In this document: in pieces, positions 33,999-41,959 of the stretch
How positions within the stretch are numbered: the stretch's first letter is position 1
Layout of the letters: the number at the start of each line of letters is the position of its first letter
DNA from: an uncultured Bacteroidales bacterium
GTDB lineage: Bacteria > Bacteroidota > Bacteroidia > Bacteroidales > P3
Length of the DNA stretch: 64,000 nucleotides
NCBI GenBank assembly: GCA_900317125.1
Contig: ONFR01000011.1
Coordinates: 16,623 to 80,622 of the forward strand
Reading direction: 5' to 3'
The notes under the pieces: model-generated
What the model saw: only the letters and a program-made list of their open reading frames with translations
The model's database searches: none
Told to the model about the DNA's origin: nothing
Translations under genes and position numbers: made by a program

Positions 33999-35090
33999 TT
34001 AGAATTTAATTGTAGCAAACACTTTTATGATTACTCTACAATCTATATCATCATCATATTCTTTTGGTGGGGTGGGTTTATAAGATTGCAGACGGGTTTC
34101 GTCAAATAAATCCTCAAACAATCCCCATGTTTTGAGAGGAAGCCCCATTCTTTTTTTTCTTAAGTCTAATACTTCAATTGCATGGTCGGCAAAACATTTC
34201 AAACTATATTTATTTTTCCTCCACTTCCAATGTTTTCCCTCGCTCATCTCGATATACCCCAATTCGGCAAACTTGGCAAACATCGCCTTTGCTTTTGGCG
34301 TTGTCAGTCGTGGGTCTATTGTGAACGGCTCGTTCTCTTCACTTTGATATAGGCTCAAATAGTCCTCCAACTCGGCTTTCTCTGTGCGTAATGCCCACCA
34401 CAAGTAAACTGCATGAATTGCCGTGTTCAGTTTCTCGGTCGCTGCATTAATACTCTGCTCAGCCTGTACTCGCTCACATCTTCTTTCCTCAAACTCTTTG
34501 GGCAGTCCAATACTCTCCCACTCTTTGGGATATAACCGCAACACATCTCTTTCTTGCTGGGTGATATTGCCATAACTTGCGTCCATCAACCTCATGCATA
34601 ACCCATAAAGGAGAACTCCTCTATACTTATGCCATACCGAATAGTAGCCATTTATCATATACACCCATAGTGGTTCAAATTCTACTTGGTAACCCTTTTC
34701 GTAGGCACTCACAAACCATGTGTTCACTCCCTTTTCATCTGTTTGTTTCCACTTGCTGCGAAAATTGTATTCGCTTTGCACCTTTTCCCATTTCTTTTCT
34801 CTATCCTCAGCTTGCTCGGGAGTTTCTTTATCGTATGTGTCAAAATAGTCTTTTGCCTCTATAAAATAGCTTATCTCGTCCTTGTGGTCGGATAGCTTTG
34901 TAAAATCCTCATAACTAAATCGATTTTGCCCCACCCCACACCTTTCGGCAATGTCAAACAATGTTGGCTCGCTGCTCTGCATCTGTCGGCATAGGTTTTT
35001 CAGCCCATTTAGTCGTTGCTGCTCGTCCGTTTGGTTCAACACGTTCATTGCCAACCTCTCAAATCTGCTTAATGTTTCTTCATTCATCAT
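33999..35090 (-). CDS. Hypothetical protein of the element
   Basis: 363 residues, not recognised. It starts MMNEETLSRFERLAMNVLNQ and is charged and helical with no signal peptide. It ends 13 bp from the start of nothing larger than the recombinase stop, which lies just upstream on the same strand, so it follows the recombinase in one transcript. The position is typical for a replication or regulatory protein of integrative elements, but no motif supports this. Confidence 0.75.
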   Translation of the reverse strand: MMNEETLSRFERLAMNVLNQTDEQQRLNGLKNLCRQMQSSEPTLFDIAERCGVGQNRFSYEDFTKLSDHKDEISYFIEAKDYFDTYDKETPEQAEDREKKWEKVQSEYNFRSKWKQTDEKGVNTWFVSAYEKGYQVEFEPLWVYMINGYYSVWHKYRGVLLYGLCMRLMDASYGNITQQERDVLRLYPKEWESIGLPKEFEERRCERVQAEQSINAATEKLNTAIHAVYLWWALRTEKAELEDYLSLYQSEENEPFTIDPRLTTPKAKAMFAKFAELGYIEMSEGKHWKWRKNKYSLKCFADHAIEVLDLRKKRMGLPLKTWGLFEDLFDETRLQSYKPTPPKEYDDDIDCRVIIKVFATIKF

Positions 35091-35103
35091 TTACCCCTCC
35101 ATA

Positions 35104-36276
35104 TTAAAGCTCGTTCAACAGGTTCACCGCATCCACTTTCTTTTTATCCACTATCTTTGCATAAATCTGTGTGGTGGCAACCTCGGAATGTCCCAACAGC
35201 TTGCTAACGGTGTAGAGGTCTGCCCCCTTAGTCAATAGGGTTGTGGCGTATGTGTGGCGGGCTGTGTGTAGTGTCAAATTCTTGCTTATTCCTGCCCGTT
35301 CTGCCCACGCTTTCAACGTGCGGTTCATTGCTGGCTCTGTGGGTATGTCGGCAAATACAAGCCCGCTGGCGGGGTTTTCTCCCTGCTGCGGTAGAAACTC
35401 CCGTGCCTTGCTCGATAGGGGCAAATAGAGGGGTGTTTGCGTTTTCTGCTGGCGTATGGTGATAGTCCATTGTTCGCCCTGCTGGTTTATGTCAGCCCAC
35501 CGCAACGCCTTAACGTCCGATATACGCAACCCGCAATAACACATAAAGAGGTACGCCCGCCTCGTTTCCTCGCTGGCTGTCGGGGTGTTCTCTAACAACT
35601 TCAACTCATCAATAGTAAGATACGCCCGTGTGCTTTCGGGTACTTTGATTTTGTCCGCATCTGCCAACATATCACACGGGTTTTTATTTATTACGCCCTC
35701 CCTCACAGCCTCGGACAATGCAAACCTCAAACATTGGTAACGCTTTTGTGCTGTGCTGGCTGCTAAGTGCTGCCCTGTGTTCTGCACATTACGCCCGATA
35801 ACGTAACCCGTACGCAAATACTCTATAAAGCCCTTGCAAAATTCGGTGTCCACGTCCGACACTCTCACACGCTCACCAGCGTATTGCCTCAACAGGTCGG
35901 CAGTGTTCTCTATCGTACGCCCCCACGTGTGGCGGTTGGCTGCGGTGCTGGCTCTCTGCCCTGCCTGTTCGGCACAATGCATCATCCAATCCGACAGCAG
36001 AATTTTCGACTGCCAAACACGCTTTAATCCCGCCTCTTCGGCTATGATTGCCCGTGTACGCTCTGCTTTGATAGCGTTTGCAGCGTTCAGCACCTCCAAG
36101 TTATGCAGCTTGTCAAAGGGTGTTTTTTCGGGTATTAGATAGAGTTTAAGAAATTCATATTCCCTTTGCCCGTCTTTGTAATAGTCCAAATACAGCGACA
36201 CATTCCCGTTTGACAGTCTTTTTTCTCTCAAACGTACCGTTTCTTTCGCCTTGCTGGCAACTTTCTTTCTCGGCAT
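35104..36276 (-). CDS. int: Tyrosine recombinase (element integrase)
   Basis: 390 residues. An N-terminal arm-type DNA-binding region (SLYLDYYKDGQREYEFLKLY), then a SAM-like core-binding domain (about 90-200) and the catalytic domain. Catalytic residues seen: Arg in CGLRISDVKAL near 249, His and Arg in HTARHTYATTL near 337, His in LLGHSEVATTQIYAKI near 360 and the Tyr in that block near 370. It belongs to the Bacteroidota integrative-element family. It lies 207 bp from the tRNA-Val gene carrying the att site, which fits integration at the tRNA 3' end. Confidence 0.93.
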   Translation of the reverse strand: MPRKKVASKAKETVRLREKRLSNGNVSLYLDYYKDGQREYEFLKLYLIPEKTPFDKLHNLEVLNAANAIKAERTRAIIAEEAGLKRVWQSKILLSDWMMHCAEQAGQRASTAANRHTWGRTIENTADLLRQYAGERVRVSDVDTEFCKGFIEYLRTGYVIGRNVQNTGQHLAASTAQKRYQCLRFALSEAVREGVINKNPCDMLADADKIKVPESTRAYLTIDELKLLENTPTASEETRRAYLFMCYCGLRISDVKALRWADINQQGEQWTITIRQQKTQTPLYLPLSSKAREFLPQQGENPASGLVFADIPTEPAMNRTLKAWAERAGISKNLTLHTARHTYATTLLTKGADLYTVSKLLGHSEVATTQIYAKIVDKKKVDAVNLLNEL

Positions 36277-36307
36277 ACTCGATAAGATTTAATTTTGTTT
36301 CCGATTG

Positions 36308-36315
36308 CAAAGATA
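36308..36315 (-). promoter_or_regulatory. -7 box of the integrase gene
   Basis: Reads TATCTTTG on the minus strand, 32 bp before the integrase start. The nearest upstream TTTG is 23 nt away instead of 19. The arm-type repeat at 36332-36363 overlaps the region where RNA polymerase would bind, so the integrase may repress itself. Confidence 0.55.
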
Positions 36316-36331
36316 CAAACTTTTTTTCATT

Positions 36332-36363
36332 CGAGTAACAAACGAGTAACAAAAATGTACCTT
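36332..36363. repeat. Right arm-type repeat of the element
   Basis: It contains two tandem copies of CGAGTAACAAA/A and matches 31393-31424 at 28 of 32 positions. It lies between the integrase promoter and the right att copy. Confidence 0.6.
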
Positions 36364-36450
36364 ATAACATCAAAATAAGGTAAAATAACACCCAAAACTG
36401 CAACGGCTGTAATTCAGTATATTAACTATGAAAATCAATACTTTATGGCA

Positions 36451-36476
36451 TTAAAAAAGCCCCTTGATTGGGGCTT
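36451..36476 (-). terminator. Terminator downstream of tRNA-Val, carried by the element
   Basis: On the minus strand AAGCCCC-AATCAA-GGGGCTT is followed by TTTT. It lies inside the element, a few bases past the tRNA 3' end, and replaces the terminator displaced to 31281-31314. Confidence 0.8.
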
Positions 36477-36480
36477 CTGT

Positions 36481-36495
36481 GTGGTCTGTGGCAGA
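36481..36495. other. Right attachment site within tRNA-Val 3' end
   Basis: GTGGTCTGTGGCAGA, identical to 31319-31333. Bases 36483-36495 are the last 13 bases of the tRNA gene, so insertion leaves the tRNA intact. Confidence 0.8.
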
Positions 36496-36556
36496 TTCGA
36501 ACTGTCGACCTCTTCCGTGTGAAGGAAGCGCTCTGAACCAACTGAGCTAACAGACC
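36483..36556 (-). tRNA. tRNA-Val (anticodon CAC)
   Basis: 74 nt. The acceptor arms GGTCTGT and ACAGACC pair fully, the D arm is GCTC/GAGC, and the anticodon stem CTTCC/GGAAG encloses TTCACAC, giving anticodon CAC (codon GTG). The T arm GACAG/CTGCC with loop TTCGAAT has one A-C mismatch. CCA is not encoded. Its 3' end is the integration target of the adjacent element. Confidence 0.93.
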
Positions 36557-36608
36557 CTCTCTTTTTGACATGACAAGCGGAGGCTTGACGACCTCCGGCT
36601 TGTATGGT

Positions 36609-36682
36609 GATCTGTAACAGATTTGAACTGTTGACCTCTTGCCTGTCAAGCAAGCGCTCTAAACCAACTGAGCTAACAGATC
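36609..36682 (-). tRNA. tRNA-Val (anticodon GAC)
   Basis: 74 nt. Acceptor GATCTGT/ACAGATC, D stem GCTC/GAGC, anticodon stem CTTGC/GCAAG with loop TTGACAG, so the anticodon is GAC. The T stem AACAG/CTGTT is perfect with loop TTCAAAT. It lies 52 bp upstream of tRNA-Val(CAC) in one transcript; CCA is not encoded. Confidence 0.94.
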
Positions 36683-36717
36683 GTACTTTTCATCTCTTTC
36701 CTCTCGAAAAGCGGTTG

Positions 36718-36748
36718 CAAAAGTACGAACTTTTTTCGGATTGACAAA
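36718..36748 (-). promoter_or_regulatory. Promoter of the tRNA-Val pair
   Basis: On the minus strand TTTG (36745-36748) and TACTTTTG (36718-36725) are spaced by exactly 19 nt. The first tRNA base is about 35 bp downstream. Confidence 0.75.
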
Positions 36749-36998
36749 ATTTTTTTTCAGAAATCGTCGCAATGTGTTGAAAATAAACAATACTTTTTTT
36801 TTCTTGAACCTGTCTGTAACGGATTGCAGAATGGACTTTTTCCAGTCTTTTGGGAGGATTTTTGGACCTTTTTCCAGTGGTTTTTGCCTGTATGGCTGGC
36901 AATGTGTTTATTTTCAGAGATATGAGGTGATATTACAATCTCAATACATGCGCTTGGGGGTTGGAAGGAGAACCGCCTGGGGCTGTTTGGTAAGACGG
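36749..36998. other. 250-bp gap without recognised gene
   Basis: AT-rich near the tRNA promoter and more GC-rich towards the MBL gene. No feature other than the tRNA promoter at its edge was recognised. Confidence 0.5.
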
Positions 36999-37661
36999 CT
37001 ATTCGATGGCGGAGAGACCCCAGGAGTAGTGCATGGGATGGAGGTGGCCGATATGGATGGCGTTGAGCAGTTGGAATGGGCCGCGGAGCATCTCCTGCCC
37101 CAAACGGGGGTCGACGGGGAACATGGCGTGGTCGATGGATGGGTAGTCGTGGCGGATGTCGCGCAGGATGGAGAGGAAGAGTTTTTCCATCTGGTCGTAG
37201 GTCACCTTTACGCGGTCGATGTCGGAGGGGTCGGCGGCGGGCGGGAAGTACCAGTTGTTGCAGTCGCCAGCATGGAAGAGGGTGGTGCCGTCGCGCAGCG
37301 TGAGTACGGTGCACACTCCGACATCGGTGGAGCGGTAGGCTTTGAGGTGGAAGTGGGGAGTGGACACCTCTTCGCCGAAGCGCAGGATGGCCAGCGGCAG
37401 CGATTTGTCGATGCGACGGCGACGGACGGTGTCGTAGGAGGGGAGGAGGTGCCAGTTGGGGTTGTCGGCACACCACTGGGGGATGTCGGGGTTATAGTGG
37501 TCTTGGTGGAAATGGGAGACGATGAAGTAGACGGCTTTGTTGTGGGCGTTGTCAAGCAGACGGTGCAGCAATCCGTCGGGGTCGAGCCAGTAGTCGAATA
37601 CGATTAGACAGTCCTCCTCCTCGGCAGCGAAACAGGAGTGGTGGATGTAGTGGAGTTGCAT
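36999..37661 (-). CDS. MBL-fold metallo-hydrolase
   Basis: 220 residues from ATG 37661 (MQLHYIHHSCFAAEEEDCLI). The metal motif is SHFHQDHYNPDI near residue 47 (HxHxDH). Later HAGDCNNWYFPPA and HIGHLHPMHY supply further His and Asp ligands of the metallo-beta-lactamase fold. The small size and YIHHSCFAAE opening match the UlaG-like/MBL hydrolases of Bacteroidota; the substrate is unknown. It follows the 133-residue hypothetical gene by 16 bp and is likely co-transcribed. Confidence 0.88.
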   Translation of the reverse strand: MQLHYIHHSCFAAEEEDCLIVFDYWLDPDGLLHRLLDNAHNKAVYFIVSHFHQDHYNPDIPQWCADNPNWHLLPSYDTVRRRRIDKSLPLAILRFGEEVSTPHFHLKAYRSTDVGVCTVLTLRDGTTLFHAGDCNNWYFPPAADPSDIDRVKVTYDQMEKLFLSILRDIRHDYPSIDHAMFPVDPRLGQEMLRGPFQLLNAIHIGHLHPMHYSWGLSAIE

Positions 37662-37677
37662 GGGCTGGGCGCGATGG

Positions 37678-38079
37678 TCAGAGTTTGGGGACGAAGTCAA
37701 TCATCACCGAGTGCTCGTCGAAATGGACATCTTTAAGGGTGATGCGGTCGAAAACGGGTGCCAGTTGGGGACTCTTGCCTAGGGCGAGCATCAGGCGGTT
37801 GCCGTCGAGGATGTCGAGCAGGTCGGCGCCTTGTTGTTTCTTGAACTGGCCAAGGGCGGTGCGGACCATGAACTCGATGCCTGCCCCGCCGCCATAGGAG
37901 AGGAAGATGTCGGAGCCGTTGATGCGGTCGACATTGATGTCGAGGCCGACGGAGCCCATGAGGGGCACTTTGTAGGCGACGCGGAGGGTGTGAGGACCGC
38001 CGTAGGCGAGGGGGAGTTCTTTGCCGGTCTTTTCTTGAATGAATTGTCCGACTTCGGAATAGGTGAGATTGAATTGCAT
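37678..38079 (-). CDS. Conserved hypothetical protein
   Basis: 133 residues, not recognised. No signal peptide or membrane helix. It has a beta-rich amphipathic pattern (HTLRVAYKVPLMGSVGLDIN, VDRINGSDIFLSYGGGAGIE). It is the first gene of a two-gene unit with the MBL hydrolase. Transcription diverges from the DRTGG gene across a 95-bp gap. Confidence 0.75.
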   Translation of the reverse strand: MQFNLTYSEVGQFIQEKTGKELPLAYGGPHTLRVAYKVPLMGSVGLDINVDRINGSDIFLSYGGGAGIEFMVRTALGQFKKQQGADLLDILDGNRLMLALGKSPQLAPVFDRITLKDVHFDEHSVMIDFVPKL

Positions 38080-38139
38080 AATATCGTGAGTTTTGTGATG
38101 TTTTTTTGTGGAAATAACGCCTAATCGAAAAAAAAATTG

Positions 38140-38147
38140 TATCTTTG
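38140..38147 (+). promoter_or_regulatory. -7 box of the DRTGG-PHP pair
   Basis: TATCTTTG, followed by GCAA, lies 28 bp before the start codon at 38175. No TTTG at 19 nt was seen. Confidence 0.55.
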
Positions 38148-38174
38148 CAACCTGAATAAATAAAACTATTGACT

Positions 38175-38510
38175 ATGAAAGTTAAGGAACTTGTAGAGAA
38201 ATTGAATCTGAAGGTGCTGTCGGGCTCCGATGGCCTTGACCGCGAAATAGAGGGTTGCTATGTGTCGGACCTGCTGAGCGATGTGATGGGAAATGCCGAG
38301 ATGGGCAATGTGTGGGTGACGTTGCAGGTGCATAAGAATGTGATGGCTATCGCCTCGTTGAAAGAACTGGCTTGCGTCATTCTGGTGAAGGGGCAGACCG
38401 CCTCGGAGGACACCCTCGAGCAGAGCAACGAGGAGGACATTCCTTTCCTGAGCACCACGATGGAGACTTTTGAGACGGCAGGAAAGATTTACGAGCTGTT
38501 GAAAGGCTGA
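38175..38510 (+). CDS. DRTGG-domain protein
   Basis: 111 residues from ATG 38175 (MKVKELVEKLNLKVLSGSDG). The form, with IEGCYVSDLLSDVMGNAEMG and VWVTLQVHKNVMAIASLKEL, matches stand-alone DRTGG proteins. These occur beside PHP-domain and ATPase genes in the hydrogenase operons of anaerobes. Here a PHP gene follows after 66 bp. The biochemical role is not known. The frame is also open from a TTG at 38169. Confidence 0.82.
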   Translation: MKVKELVEKLNLKVLSGSDGLDREIEGCYVSDLLSDVMGNAEMGNVWVTLQVHKNVMAIASLKELACVILVKGQTASEDTLEQSNEEDIPFLSTTMETFETAGKIYELLKG

Positions 38511-38576
38511 AGGCCTTGAGGTGACCTTCGAGAAGTGAAGATGCGAGCGTGTCGAACCATTCGATAATTATTTGAG

Positions 38577-39350
38577 ATGACTCCGTTCAAGGCCGACCTG
38601 CATATTCATACGGTGCTGTCGCCGTGTGGCGATTTGGAGATGAGTCCGTCGGCCATCGTCCATAGGGCGTTGGCGCGCGGGCTGGACATGATTGCCATCA
38701 GCGACCATAACACTACGCGCCAGGTGAAGGTTACCCAAAAGATAGGCCGCGACAATGGCCTGTTTGTGCTGGGCGGTGTGGAAGTGACCTCGCAGGAGGA
38801 GGCGCATTGTCTGGCTTATTTCGAGAACGATGCGCAGTTGGACGAATTCCAGGAGTTTCTGGATGCGCATCTGCCGCCCATCCCAAACGATGAGGACAGG
38901 TTCGGTTACCAGCTTATCGTGGACGAGAATGACGAGATTGTGGGAGAGGAGGAGTACCATCTGCTGAATGGCATTGATGTGGACATCGACGGCATCTACG
39001 AGGAGGTACACCGCATCGGCGGGCTCTTTGTACCGGCGCATGTGAACAAGGGGACAACGTCGCTGACCAGCCAGCTGGGTTTCGTCCCGCCTGACCTGAA
39101 GGCCGACGGACTGGAGATTAACCGCTTTACCACCAAGGAGGAAATGCTGAAGAAGTTCGCCTATTTGAAACGGTTTAACTTCATCACCGACAGCGACGCC
39201 CATTTCATCGACAACATCGGCGATGTATATAACGTCTTGTATATGGAGCACCGTACTTTCGACGAGTTCCGCAAGGCGTTGAAGGGTGAGGATGGCCGTT
39301 ATATCGACACCATGGCCTTCCGCACTGCCCCGCTGAAGAAGATAATGTAG
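38577..39350 (+). CDS. PHP-domain metal-dependent phosphoesterase
   Basis: 257 residues. DLHIHTVLSPCGDLEMSPSA at residues 7-26, ISDHNTTRQVK near 41, the GVEVTSQEEAHCLAYF block near 67, PAHVNKGTTSL near 152 and FITDSDAHFIDNIGD near 202 are the metal-ligand blocks of the PHP fold. Relatives include YciV-like nucleases and histidinol phosphatase, but the actual substrate is unknown. It follows the DRTGG gene in the same orientation and probably the same transcript. Confidence 0.9.
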   Translation: MTPFKADLHIHTVLSPCGDLEMSPSAIVHRALARGLDMIAISDHNTTRQVKVTQKIGRDNGLFVLGGVEVTSQEEAHCLAYFENDAQLDEFQEFLDAHLPPIPNDEDRFGYQLIVDENDEIVGEEEYHLLNGIDVDIDGIYEEVHRIGGLFVPAHVNKGTTSLTSQLGFVPPDLKADGLEINRFTTKEEMLKKFAYLKRFNFITDSDAHFIDNIGDVYNVLYMEHRTFDEFRKALKGEDGRYIDTMAFRTAPLKKIM

Positions 39351-39401
39351 ATTTACAAATGTGAAGGCGCTCTTATTGTGGCAGGGATAAACTCGGCCAC
39401 A

Positions 39402-39875
39402 TTACTCGTTGTGGTATGGCTCGTGGCGGAGGATAGTAAAGGCGCGATAGAGTTGTTCGACAAAGAAAAGGCGTACCATCTGGTGGTTGAAAGTCATCTG
39501 CGAGAGCGATATTTTGTCGTGGGCGACGGCGTAGACCGAAGGTGCGAAGCCGAAAGCACCACCCACCACAAAGACCAGGTTGCGGGTGCCGGCGTTCATC
39601 TGTTTCTGTAGGTACTGGGAGAATCCCACCGAAGTGTGTTCCTTGCCGTGCTCGTCGAGGAGGATGATGCGGTCGGCTCCCTCAAGACGCTTGAGCAGCA
39701 ACGCAGCCTCGCGCTCCTTTATTTCCTCGGGCGAGGCTCCTTTCTGGTCTTTCAAGGCCGGGATGACATCTATCTCGAAGTTGGTGTAGTGGCGTAGTCG
39801 TTTCACGTATATGTCGATGCCCTCCTGCAGGTAGGGCTGGTCGGTTTTGGAGATGACGATGAGTTTGATGTTCAT
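39402..39875 (-). CDS. rlmH: RlmH 23S rRNA pseudouridine-1915 methyltransferase
   Basis: 157 residues, the standard RlmH length. MNIKLIVISKTDQPYLQEGI, LLDEHGKEHTSVGFSQYLQK and the SPOUT trefoil-knot segment FVVGGAFGFAPSV followed by SLSQMTFNHQMVRLFFVEQL and ending AFTILRHEPYHNE are diagnostic. It methylates pseudouridine 1915 in helix 69 of 23S rRNA, the same region modified by RluD. It starts 30 bp after the stop of the upstream acetyltransferase-like gene. Confidence 0.96.
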   Translation of the reverse strand: MNIKLIVISKTDQPYLQEGIDIYVKRLRHYTNFEIDVIPALKDQKGASPEEIKEREAALLLKRLEGADRIILLDEHGKEHTSVGFSQYLQKQMNAGTRNLVFVVGGAFGFAPSVYAVAHDKISLSQMTFNHQMVRLFFVEQLYRAFTILRHEPYHNE

Positions 39876-39904
39876 GGCGGTGATGCGCTTTCAGGATGGT
39901 TCTG

Positions 39905-40828
39905 TCAAATCTTATTTTGTAGAAGTTTCTGCACAAGCGGGTGGCGGAACCGCGTGACGCGGGCATAGATGATGGGCTTGGCACCATAGAGGCTGTAGGA
40001 GAAGGCGATGCCGGGGTCCATGCTTCCCTCGAAATCGAAGGCGCGGGTGCGAGTGGAGAGCCGTTGGATGATGTGCCAGAAGAGTAGGGGGGAAGCCCCG
40101 TTGTGGTGGCCGGTGGGATTGAGGGCGGAAAGAAGAGAATAGGCGCAGCGGTCGTCGTAGGCGACAAAGCGGGCGGCATGTAGTTTCCCGTCACCGTCGT
40201 TGAGGCCGAGGAGGATGCCCTGCCCGTGTCCCAAGGCGGTTTCAATCACACGGATGATAAAGTCCTGCGACAGCAGGTCGCGTTGTCCCCGCGAGGCCCA
40301 ATAGTCGGCGTGGAAACGCGCAAATGTCTGGGGGGAGAGGTCGTCGACGGGCTGGAGTACCTTTTCGGCACGGCGTACTGGACGCTGGCGACGCTGTTTG
40401 TCGAAGCCGTCGAAAACCTGCTGTGGGTCGGAGATGTCTTCAATGCGGTAGGTGATACGGTCGGAGGTGGTGTATCCAGTCCACATCCGGGTATCGGTGC
40501 CAGGGGCAAAGTTCTGGGCAAAGAAGAGTGGCCTTAGACGCCCGAAATAGTCCACAAGCCAGCGGGTGGCGGAGGAAGTGTCGGTGCCGGGGCGGAACCA
40601 GGGGCCGCTGTACTGTGTGAGCTGCGGTTGCAGCAGGTAGTGCATCCCATAGCGTTTGCCCCATAGGTAAGGCATGGCTGCGGCAATGGTGCCATCGGGC
40701 TCTTTGACCAGGGCGACATCCCATTCCTTGCCCCTGCAGACCGTTTCCATCCACCAATATTGCAGAAACAGAGGAATCGTCGACCCCTCTGTTCCGCATA
40801 GTTTCTTGTATGTCTCCTTGTCGCTCAA
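39905..40828 (-). CDS. GNAT/FemAB-like acyltransferase
   Basis: 307 residues. The block GQGILLGLNDGDGKLHAARFVAYDDRCAY and the two-part alpha/beta layout, with AFDFEGSMDPGIAFSYSLYG near the end, match Acetyltransf_6 (FemAB-like GNAT) proteins. Such enzymes transfer acyl groups to cell-envelope or polysaccharide substrates, but no specific substrate can be inferred. It is minus strand, 17 bp from the OmpA gene upstream. Confidence 0.75.
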   Translation of the reverse strand: MSDKETYKKLCGTEGSTIPLFLQYWWMETVCRGKEWDVALVKEPDGTIAAAMPYLWGKRYGMHYLLQPQLTQYSGPWFRPGTDTSSATRWLVDYFGRLRPLFFAQNFAPGTDTRMWTGYTTSDRITYRIEDISDPQQVFDGFDKQRRQRPVRRAEKVLQPVDDLSPQTFARFHADYWASRGQRDLLSQDFIIRVIETALGHGQGILLGLNDGDGKLHAARFVAYDDRCAYSLLSALNPTGHHNGASPLLFWHIIQRLSTRTRAFDFEGSMDPGIAFSYSLYGAKPIIYARVTRFRHPLVQKLLQNKI

Positions 40829-40844
40829 GGGCAGGCTTGAGGTG

Positions 40845-41918
40845 TTACTGTATAACGATGGTGACGCGGTTGTTGGCCATGCGGCCGCTGAGGGTGTTGT
40901 TGTCGCCCACAGGGTCGTCCTCGCCTTTGTACTGCACTTCGATACGGTGCTCGTCGATGCCGCGCAGCACCAAGGCTTTTTTCACTTCCACGGCGCGTTG
41001 GCGGGAGAGACCGGTGTTGTAGGTTTCGGTGCCCACGTTGTCGCAATAGCCGGTTACCAGCACTTCAAGCCCCTTTTCCTGTTTCAGGTAGGCGGCCAGT
41101 TCGTCCATCTCGGCGATATAGGATTCCTGAATGGTGGCGTCGTTGGGGAAGAATTTGATTTCGGGGAACGACTTGGAACCTTTGGCGGCGCTGGGAAGGA
41201 GGTCGATCTTCTTGGAGCTGAAGTCGAAAATCAGTCCCACGCGGATCAGGTCTTCGGTGGGTTGAGGCTCGGTGTAGTAGGCCTCGTCCTTCCAGTAGCG
41301 CCAGTCAATCTGGGCCACCTTATAGCTCACCTTGTTCTTCATCTCCTTCTCGATGAGGATGTCGCGGAAGTAGTCGAGCGAGATGACTGCTTCCATCTGG
41401 GCCTTGGCAACAAGCTCGTCGCGCAGGTCGGGGTCGGTCACCGAAGGGTTGACGGCGAAAACCGCGCACAAGTGCATGGGGATACGTCCTGCGGTGGACA
41501 GGTAGTCCATCACCGGGTCAAACTTGCCCCAGTCGCGCTCTTTGTCGCGCTGCCATTTCAGTGTGCGGAAACGGTTGTAGTCGTAATCGATGAAATAGAA
41601 TGTTTTGGCATCGAAAGCGGTGAATTTCCACACGGTGTCGTAGGCGGATTCGCGGATTTTGCGTTTGCCCGACGGGTCGATGATGGGTTCGGTTTTCTTG
41701 CCCTTCTTGCCTGTGGCGGCGCTTGTCACCTGCTCATACAGGCCGCCAATGGTGGGGTGCCAGCTGGTGTCGGCAGTGCGGCCGAGCCATTGGCGTTTGT
41801 TGTCGCCGTCCTTGGCAATCTCGGTGGTGGCCCTTTTCTTACGGTACTGAGCCTGAACATTGTTGGCCGGCAAAAGCATCAACACGGCCAGTAATACTAT
41901 CGGAAAAAGTTTCTTCAT
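40845..41918 (-). CDS. OmpA-family outer-membrane protein
   Basis: 357 residues from ATG 41918, giving signal peptide MKKLFPIVLLAVLMLLPANN. The C-terminal OmpA domain (about residues 245-357) is seen in FFPNDATIQESYIAEMDELA, LEVLVTGYCDNVGTETYNTG, LSRQRAVEVKKALVLRGIDE and NRVTIVIQ, with the Asp and Arg that bind meso-DAP. The N-terminal 200 residues, with WKFTAFDAKTFYFIDYD and EAYYTEPQPTEDLIRVG, resemble GldN-type sequence in places; that similarity is suggestive only. It links the outer membrane to peptidoglycan. Confidence 0.85.
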   Translation of the reverse strand: MKKLFPIVLLAVLMLLPANNVQAQYRKKRATTEIAKDGDNKRQWLGRTADTSWHPTIGGLYEQVTSAATGKKGKKTEPIIDPSGKRKIRESAYDTVWKFTAFDAKTFYFIDYDYNRFRTLKWQRDKERDWGKFDPVMDYLSTAGRIPMHLCAVFAVNPSVTDPDLRDELVAKAQMEAVISLDYFRDILIEKEMKNKVSYKVAQIDWRYWKDEAYYTEPQPTEDLIRVGLIFDFSSKKIDLLPSAAKGSKSFPEIKFFPNDATIQESYIAEMDELAAYLKQEKGLEVLVTGYCDNVGTETYNTGLSRQRAVEVKKALVLRGIDEHRIEVQYKGEDDPVGDNNTLSGRMANNRVTIVIQ

Positions 41919-41959
41919 CGGTGGTAGTAATTTTTCGGTATAACGCGATATAACGGAAA

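Noticed and set aside
36443..36653. Open frames across the tRNA region
   Set aside because: The sequence folds as two tRNA-Val genes with all arms in place.
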